This document shows positions 7,986 to 11,952 of a stretch of 11,952 bases of DNA, in pieces. The translations under genes were made by a program, and so were the position numbers. Position 1 is the stretch's first letter; each line of letters begins with the position of its first letter. The stretch covers positions 1 through 11,952 of the forward strand of contig DAIOVG010000076.1 of the NCBI GenBank assembly GCA_036759125.1, given 5' to 3'. The notes below the pieces were generated by a model, which was given only the letters and a program-made list of their open reading frames with translations, had not been told where the DNA came from and ran no database searches. Source of the stretch: CAXXOK01 sp036759125. Lineage in GTDB: Bacteria; Bacillota; Clostridia; Christensenellales; Aristaeellaceae.

Positions 7986-8830
7986 GATTCCGTCCTCCTG
8001 TTCAAAAGCGAGAATAGCAGGTTAATGAGTAGGATGAAAACAAACAGCACCACGCCGGTTGCAATCAGCGCCTCGCGGTGCAGGTCGGCGGCATAGCCCA
8101 TCTCGGTTACGATGTTGGTCGTCAGCGTCCGGATACCCTTGAGTATCCCGGCGGGCATTCTGGCCTGGTTGCCCGCAACCATGACGACAGCCATCGTTTC
8201 GCCGATGGCGCGGCCGATGCCCAGCACCAGCGCGGCCATGATGCCGCTCTTGGCCGCCGGGAGCACCGCGCGGAACACGCTGCGTTCCTCCGAGGTGCCA
8301 AGCGCCAGACTGCCTTCAAAGTAACTTTCCGGCACGGCCTTGATGGATGAGTAGGTCAGCTGGATGATCGTGGGCAGTATCATCATCGCCAATAGCAGCG
8401 AGGCCGTGAGTATACTGAAGCCCGTGCCGCCGAAGGTGTTGCGTACAAACGGCACCAGCGTGCGGATGCCGAAAAACCCGTATACCACCGACGGGATGCC
8501 CGCCATCAGCGCGATCATCGGCTGTAAAATATTCAGGAATTTTTTGGGGCAGAACCGCGCCATGTAAACGCCGCCTAAAATTCCGATCGGCCCGCCCAGC
8601 AGAATGGCCCCGGCGGTTACGTAAATGCTGCCAACGATCATCGGCAGGATGCCGAATATGTCCTGCAGCGGTTTCCAAGTGGTGCCGGAGAGGAATTCCA
8701 GGATGTTGACTTTTCCAAAGAAGGGGATGCCGGTCATAAACAGGTAAACGCAGATCAACAATACCGCGGCTACGCTGACAAACGCAGCCCCCGTGAAGAC
8801 CCAGCGCATGGCTTTTTCGTTCAGCTTCAT
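7982..8830 (-). CDS. pstC: Phosphate ABC transporter permease PstC
   Basis: This is the second permease subunit, 282 residues when started at MKLNEKAMRW. TM1 is at about 12-33, the importer core at about 62-275, MAGIPSVVYGFFGIRTLVPF at 109-128, the EAA loop at about 171-191 (EGSLALGTSEERSVFRAVLP), and IGRAIGETMAVVMVAGNQ at 205-222. The start at 8828-8830 follows GAAAGGA and matches the usual PstC N-terminus. A farther in-frame ATG at 8956 would add 42 residues translated from the promoter region, including both Pho-box hexamers, and is not credible. It is the first gene of the operon and is transcribed from the leftward Pho-box promoter. Confidence 0.95.
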   Translation of the reverse strand: MKLNEKAMRWVFTGAAFVSVAAVLLICVYLFMTGIPFFGKVNILEFLSGTTWKPLQDIFGILPMIVGSIYVTAGAILLGGPIGILGGVYMARFCPKKFLNILQPMIALMAGIPSVVYGFFGIRTLVPFVRNTFGGTGFSILTASLLLAMMILPTIIQLTYSSIKAVPESYFEGSLALGTSEERSVFRAVLPAAKSGIMAALVLGIGRAIGETMAVVMVAGNQARMPAGILKGIRTLTTNIVTEMGYAADLHREALIATGVVLFVFILLINLLFSLLNRRTES

Positions 8831-8874
8831 CCGTTCTATCCTTTCAAAGCCTGCAATACAATCATACGAATGTA

Positions 8875-8928
8875 AGAATAGTATGACCATGTTATGGATA
8901 CGTACGGCTAATGTAAATTCCGTGTAAA
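8875..8928 (-). promoter_or_regulatory. Leftward PhoP-dependent promoter (Pho-box array) for pstC operon
   Basis: Read on the minus strand, hexamers lie every 11 bases: TTTACA (8928-8923), TTTACA (8917-8912), a degenerate CGTACG (8906-8901) and ATAACA (8895-8890). This matches the Bacillus-type Pho box (TT[A/T/C]ACA repeats separated by about 5 bases). Candidate -10 elements are TATTCT (8880-8875, 9 bases after the last repeat) or TACTAT (8883-8878). No consensus -35 is present, as expected for an activator-dependent promoter. The leader to pstC would be about 40 bases. Confidence 0.8.
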
Positions 8929-8969
8929 ATCGGGAAATGCGCCGCAAGCGTGTCACATTCGATTTTACA
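8923..8969. repeat. Perfect 10-bp inverted repeat joining the two Pho-box arrays
   Basis: TGTAAAATCG (8923-8932) is the exact reverse complement of CGATTTTACA (8960-8969), with 27 bases between the arms. Each arm contains the first Pho-box hexamer of one of the divergent promoters plus 4 extra conserved bases, so the identity extends beyond the hexamer. The spacing is too wide for a normal transcript hairpin; it is more likely paired operator sites. Confidence 0.8.
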
Positions 8970-9017
8970 TAAGCTTTACCAAGACAGTATTTTCGCTTAA
9001 CATTGCCGCCTTACAAT
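8964..9017 (+). promoter_or_regulatory. Rightward PhoP-dependent promoter (Pho-box array) for pstS
   Basis: Hexamers lie every 11 bases: TTTACA (8964-8969), TTTACC (8975-8980), a degenerate AGTATT (8986-8991) and TTAACA (8997-9002). TACAAT at 9012-9017 is a good -10, 9 bases after the last repeat. The hexamer at the -35 position (8989-8994, ATTTTC) is poor, which fits dependence on PhoP~P. Transcription would begin near 9024, giving a leader of about 38 bases. Confidence 0.82.
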
Positions 9018-9061
9018 GGCAACGTAAACCGAGAGGACGCATTTGAAAGGAATGGAACAAA

Positions 9062-9895
9062 ATGAAGAAAATCGTAGGAATTCTCCTGGCACTCGTCATG
9101 GTACTGTCCGTTGTTTCCGCTTTCGCGGCAAGCGAAATCATTGTCATCAGCCGTGAAGAGGGCAGCGGCACCCGCGGCGCGTTTGTCGAGCTGACCGGCG
9201 TTGAAACCAAGGAAGCCGGCGACCAGACCTACATCGAAGCCATCATCGAAAGCGGCACCGCAGCCGTGATCACCACTGTTGAAAGCACCCCCACCGCCAT
9301 CGGCTATATCTCCCTGGGCTCCCTGAACGATACCGTCAAGGCCTTGCAGGTGGAAGGCGTGGACGCCACTGTTGAAAACATTTTAAGCGGCGACTATGTG
9401 CTTGCCCGCCCCTTCAACATCGCCACCAAGGGCGACGTCAGCCCCCTGGTTGCCGATTTCATCGCCTTCATCTTCTCTGAAGAAGCGCAGGCGCTTGTCA
9501 TGGAAGAGGGCTACATCTCCCAGGGCTTCAGCGAGTACACTCCCGCGGATGTCGAAGGCAAAATCACCGTGGGCGGCTCCACCTCCGTGTATCCCCTGAT
9601 GCAGAAGTTCGAAGAAGCCTACGAAGCCCTCAAGGGCGGCAAGGTTGACGTTGAGGTGCAGGGCGGCGGTTCCACCGTCGGCATGACTGGCGCCAAGGAC
9701 GGCACCTTCGATGTGGGTATGGCCAGCCGCGAGCTCAAGGACAGCGAACTGGAAGTTCTCACGCCTTATGTGGTCGCCATGGACGGCATCGCCGTGATCG
9801 TGAACAACGAAAACGAAGTGAACTCCCTGACCATGGAACAGATCAAGAGCATCTTCATCGGCGAAACCACCGATTGGGCCGCCGTGATGGAATAA
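9062..9895 (+). CDS. pstS: Phosphate-binding protein PstS with circularly permuted domain order
   Basis: This 277-residue secreted phosphate-binding protein would feed the PstCAB importer. Residues 1-22 are a signal peptide (KK, hydrophobic core, AFA cleavage site) with no cysteine, so no lipobox. The mature part begins at EIIVISREEGSGTRGAF (25-41), which carries Arg31, Ser35, Gly36 and Thr37 in the pattern of E. coli PstS Arg135, Ser139, Gly140 and Thr141. It continues through AIGYISLG (79-86) and LARPFNIATKGDVSPLVADF to EEGYIS (148-153), normally the end of PstS. After a linker (about 154-167) comes the usual beginning, ITVGGSTSVYPLMQKFEEAY (168-187). VQGGGSTVG, DVGMASRELK, MDGIAVIVN and LTMEQIKSIFIGETTDWAAV follow, then the stop. 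The two halves are therefore swapped relative to the family, and each appears complete. The start is supported by AAAGGA, the signal peptide and the Pho-box promoter; a terminator follows at once. Base composition resembles the neighbours. Confidence 0.93.
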   Translation: MKKIVGILLALVMVLSVVSAFAASEIIVISREEGSGTRGAFVELTGVETKEAGDQTYIEAIIESGTAAVITTVESTPTAIGYISLGSLNDTVKALQVEGVDATVENILSGDYVLARPFNIATKGDVSPLVADFIAFIFSEEAQALVMEEGYISQGFSEYTPADVEGKITVGGSTSVYPLMQKFEEAYEALKGGKVDVEVQGGGSTVGMTGAKDGTFDVGMASRELKDSELEVLTPYVVAMDGIAVIVNNENEVNSLTMEQIKSIFIGETTDWAAVME

Positions 9896-9916
9896 TCCCG
9901 GATTCAAGCAAACGCA

Positions 9917-9948
9917 AGCCCCGCAGCCTTCCGGCTGCGGGGCTTTTT
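9917..9948 (+). terminator. Strong Rho-independent terminator after pstS
   Basis: The 12-base arm AGCCCCGCAGCC (9917-9928) pairs perfectly with GGCTGCGGGGCT (9933-9944) around a TTCC tetraloop, followed by a run of five T (9944-9948). It lies 21 bases after the pstS stop and isolates pstS from the downstream glycosidase genes. Confidence 0.95.
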
Positions 9949-9979
9949 GCTGCCACGCGGCATGCTTTTCTCATTTTTC

Positions 9980-10008
9980 TTCACGCACCAACCGACCTAT
10001 GGTATAAT
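9980..10008 (+). promoter_or_regulatory. Putative sigma-A promoter for the glycosidase genes
   Basis: TTCACG (9980-9985), a 17-base spacer and a perfect TATAAT (10003-10008) lie just after the pstS terminator and about 37 bases before the GH1 start. No obvious operator palindrome or CRE-like site was recognised in the 96 bases between terminator and gene. Confidence 0.65.
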
Positions 10009-10044
10009 ACCAAAACAGCAACACAATACCGGGAGGCGTTCAAA

Positions 10045-11340
10045 ATGGCTTCATTTACGCTTCGGGATGGAATGGAACTCGGCGCAGCCAGCGCGGCCAC
10101 GCAAATCGAGGGCGGAGAGCTGAACCACAGCTGGTTGGACTGGGCAAAAGCCGGGCACATCAAGGACGGTTCCTCACCCTCCCGCGCGAACGACCACTGG
10201 AACCGCTGGCGGGACGACGATCAGCTCATGGCCGAGATGGGTATGCAAATAGCCCGCATCGGCGTGGAATGGGCGCGTATCGAGCCGGAGGAAGGCATCT
10301 TTGACCAGAAGGCCATCGACCGTTATGTGGAAGAGGTTCGCTGGCTGAGCGAGCATGGCATCAGGCCGCTGGTTACGCTGCACCACTTTACCAATCCCTC
10401 GTGGTTTGAGGAGATGGGCGCGTTTGAAAAACGCAAAAACGTCCAGTATTTTCTGCGCTTTGTGACCAAAATGGTGCAGGCGTTCGGAACGGATGTGCAG
10501 GAGTACCTGACCATCAACGAGCCCAACGTGTATGCGATGCTGGGGTTTTATTTAGGCCAGTGGCCGCCCGGGAAGAAGAAATTGCGGAAAACCACGCGGG
10601 TCATGGCGGTGCTTGCGGTCGCACACGTCCAGGCCTATCAGCTCATTCACGCGCTGCAAAAGGGCATGGGCGCAAGCGATACCCGCGTCAGCTTTGCCAT
10701 GAATATGCACGTGTTCGAGCCGGAAAATCCGCATAAGTTCAAGCACCGCCTGGTATCCTACCTCATTGACCGTTTTTACCAGTCGGCAATCGCAAGAGCT
10801 ATGATCCTGGGCAAGTTCCGCTGGCCGATCCGCAACCTTGGCGGCATCAAAAAGGGACTGTACTGGGATTTCATCGCGCTGAACTACTACAACCGCACCA
10901 CGGTTTCCGGTTTTCAGAGCGGCACCCGCAAGGGCGCTCCGGTGAACGATCTGGGCTGGGAGGTGTACCCACAGGGAATCGTGGATTGCCTGCGCAAGCT
11001 ATACGCCCTGCATCCGCTGCCCATCTACATAACCGAAAACGGTACCTGCGACAATGCCGACGCCTTCCGCGCCCGTTACCTGTACGATCATTTACAGGCG
11101 CTTGTGAAGTCCGGCCTGCCGGTGAAACGCTATTATCATTGGTGCTTTACGGACAATTTTGAGTGGTTGGAGGGCGAAAGCGCGCGTTTCGGGCTGGTGC
11201 ATGTGGATTATCAAACCCAGAAGCGCACCGTCAAGCGCTCCGGCACGTTCTACTCCCGGATCATTCAAAACGCAGGCGTTACGGAGGAAATGTACGAGCA
11301 GTACGTGGAGCCGCAGCAATATCCCATCAATACGAAGTAG
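10045..11340 (+). CDS. Glycoside hydrolase family 1 protein (beta-glucosidase/beta-galactosidase type)
   Basis: This is a 431-residue cytoplasmic GH1 enzyme (no signal peptide) expected to hydrolyse beta-glucosides or related beta-linked sugars with retention. Motifs: the N-terminal GAASAATQIEGG with substrate-binding Gln20; LHHF with His113; acid/base Glu159 in TINEP (156-160); nucleophile Glu331 in YITENG (328-333); and DNFEW (370-374), whose Glu/Trp contact the sugar. The C-terminal RFGLVHVDYQTQKRTVKRSGTFY-like segment is usual for GH1. The Ser-x-Lys-x-Tyr pattern of 6-phospho-beta-glycosidases was not seen near the end, so a non-phosphorylated substrate is more likely. It is slightly shorter than typical GH1 enzymes (about 440-480). 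The start at 10045 is chosen for GGGAGG 8 bases upstream and a standard N-terminus; the frame is open back to 9874, but that part spans the terminator and promoter. The exact sugar is unknown. Confidence 0.93.
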   Translation: MASFTLRDGMELGAASAATQIEGGELNHSWLDWAKAGHIKDGSSPSRANDHWNRWRDDDQLMAEMGMQIARIGVEWARIEPEEGIFDQKAIDRYVEEVRWLSEHGIRPLVTLHHFTNPSWFEEMGAFEKRKNVQYFLRFVTKMVQAFGTDVQEYLTINEPNVYAMLGFYLGQWPPGKKKLRKTTRVMAVLAVAHVQAYQLIHALQKGMGASDTRVSFAMNMHVFEPENPHKFKHRLVSYLIDRFYQSAIARAMILGKFRWPIRNLGGIKKGLYWDFIALNYYNRTTVSGFQSGTRKGAPVNDLGWEVYPQGIVDCLRKLYALHPLPIYITENGTCDNADAFRARYLYDHLQALVKSGLPVKRYYHWCFTDNFEWLEGESARFGLVHVDYQTQKRTVKRSGTFYSRIIQNAGVTEEMYEQYVEPQQYPINTK

Positions 11341-11351
11341 GGGAGAACCGC

Positions 11352-11952
11352 ATGACGCAGTGGTGGAAGGACAGGGTTGTTTACCAGATCTACCCCAGAA
11401 GCTTTCAGGATTCCAATGGCGACGGAATCGGCGATATACCGGGCATCATTTCCAGGCTGGACGCGCTGCAAAAGCTCGGCGTGGGCGTGCTCTGGCTGTC
11501 GCCGGTATACCCCTCGCCTGATGCCGATAACGGCTACGACATCAGCGATTACAAGGACATCGATCCCAAGTTCGGCACGCTCCAAGATATGGACCGCCTG
11601 CTTGCCGAAGCCGGAAAAAGAGATATCAAGATCACCATGGACCTGGTCGTCAACCACACCTCGGACGAGCACGAATGGTTTCAAAAAAGCCGTGACCGCA
11701 TCGAGCCTTACACGGATTATTACATCTGGAAGCCTGCCAAAGCGGATGGAAGCCCGCCCAACAACTGGACGAGCTTTTTCATGGGTCCGGCCTGGACCTG
11801 GGATGAGAAGCGCGGGGAGTATTACCTGCACCTGTTTGACAAAAAGCAGCCGGACCTGAACTGGCATAATCCGCGCGTCATGGCGGAGGTCAAGGATATC
11901 ATGCGTTTCTGGCTGGATCGCGGGGTGGCTGGCTTCCGCTGCGATGTCATCA
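11352..11952 (+). CDS. GH13 alpha-glucosidase, oligo-1,6-glucosidase-like (MalL type), 3' end beyond window
   Basis: The first 200 residues of a cytoplasmic alpha-amylase-family enzyme are present; relatives are about 550 residues. Visible motifs: WWKDRVVYQIYPRSF at 4-18; DSNGDGIGD (20-28), the calcium/metal loop of this subfamily; GYDISDY (61-67); conserved region I DLVVNHTSDEHEWF (97-110); QPDLNW (166-171); and the start of region II GFRCDVI (194-200) with predicted nucleophile Asp198. The residue after the nucleophile is Val199. In this subfamily Val here goes with alpha-1,6 (isomaltose-type) activity and Thr with maltose specificity, so isomalto-oligosaccharide hydrolysis is inferred. The ATG follows GGGGAG and lies 11 bases after the GH1 stop, implying one transcript. 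The acid/base and later regions are outside the window. Confidence 0.92.
   Translation, partial: MTQWWKDRVVYQIYPRSFQDSNGDGIGDIPGIISRLDALQKLGVGVLWLSPVYPSPDADNGYDISDYKDIDPKFGTLQDMDRLLAEAGKRDIKITMDLVVNHTSDEHEWFQKSRDRIEPYTDYYIWKPAKADGSPPNNWTSFFMGPAWTWDEKRGEYYLHLFDKKQPDLNWHNPRVMAEVKDIMRFWLDRGVAGFRCDVI

Noticed and set aside
8831..8956. N-terminal extension of PstC to an ATG at 8956
   Set aside because: It would translate the Pho-box promoter region. The ATG at 8830 has a ribosome site and gives the family N-terminus.
9062..9895. PstS gene as a truncated or frameshifted pseudogene
   Set aside because: Both halves of the family are present in one open frame with intact motifs, start signals and terminator. 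Only the order is changed.
9383..9907. Minus-strand 174-codon open frame opposite pstS
   Set aside because: Its composition is rich in His, Gly and Ala, typical of antisense frames, and the plus frame is clearly a binding protein with signal peptide, promoter and terminator.
9874..10044. N-terminal extension of the GH1 protein to 9874
   Set aside because: The extra 57 codons would cover the end of pstS, its terminator and the promoter; the ATG at 10045 has a good ribosome site.
1..11952. CRISPR arrays, tRNA/rRNA genes, insertion sequences, phage or defence genes
   Set aside because: I looked for spaced repeats, transposase motifs and RNA gene signatures while reading and saw none; the window is almost fully accounted for by the listed genes.

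Overview
The window looks like chromosomal DNA from a moderately GC-rich Firmicute-type bacterium, most likely a Clostridia-class anaerobe. The reasons are strong AGGAGG-type ribosome sites, frequent GTG and TTG starts, Bacillus-type Pho boxes (TTTACA/TTAACA direct repeats every 11 bp), and protein sequences of Clostridia flavour. The lineage is an inference from style, not from a marker gene. All genes are housekeeping or nutrient-uptake genes; I see no insertion sequences, phage genes, tRNAs, rRNAs or CRISPR arrays.

Layout. (1) 1-1764, minus strand: glmS, missing its last codons at the window edge, with a short AT-rich leader and promoter. (2) 1864-3234, minus: a CNNM/CorC-type membrane protein with paired CBS domains, with its own extended -10 promoter. 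(3) 3360-8830, minus: a tightly packed phosphate operon read in the order pstC-pstA-pstB-phoU-phoP-phoR. Five junctions overlap by 4 bases or are separated by 3 bases, and a hairpin terminator follows phoR. (4) 8831-9061: a divergent control region with two mirror-image Pho-box promoters, one firing left into pstC and one right into the binding-protein gene. (5) 9062-9895, plus: the phosphate-binding protein gene pstS, followed by a strong terminator. (6) 10045-11952, plus: a two-gene glycosidase unit, a GH1 beta-glycosidase followed 11 bases later by a GH13 alpha-1,6-glucosidase-like gene cut by the window end.

How the phosphate genes work together. PstS would capture phosphate outside the membrane. 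PstC and PstA form the channel and PstB powers it. PhoU links transporter state to the sensor kinase PhoR, which phosphorylates PhoP. PhoP~P would bind the two Pho-box arrays at 8890-8928 and 8964-9002 and switch on both transcripts, so the operon encodes its own activator.

The outstanding observation is the order of sequence within PstS. Directly after the signal peptide comes what is normally the second half of the protein (starting at the phosphate-binding SREEGSGTR motif and ending at the usual C-terminal EEGYI). It is followed by a short linker and what is normally the first half (starting at ITVGGSTS). The protein ends exactly where the canonical second half should begin. This reads as a natural circular permutation of PstS. 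The protein also lacks the lipobox cysteine normally expected of a binding protein in a monoderm bacterium.
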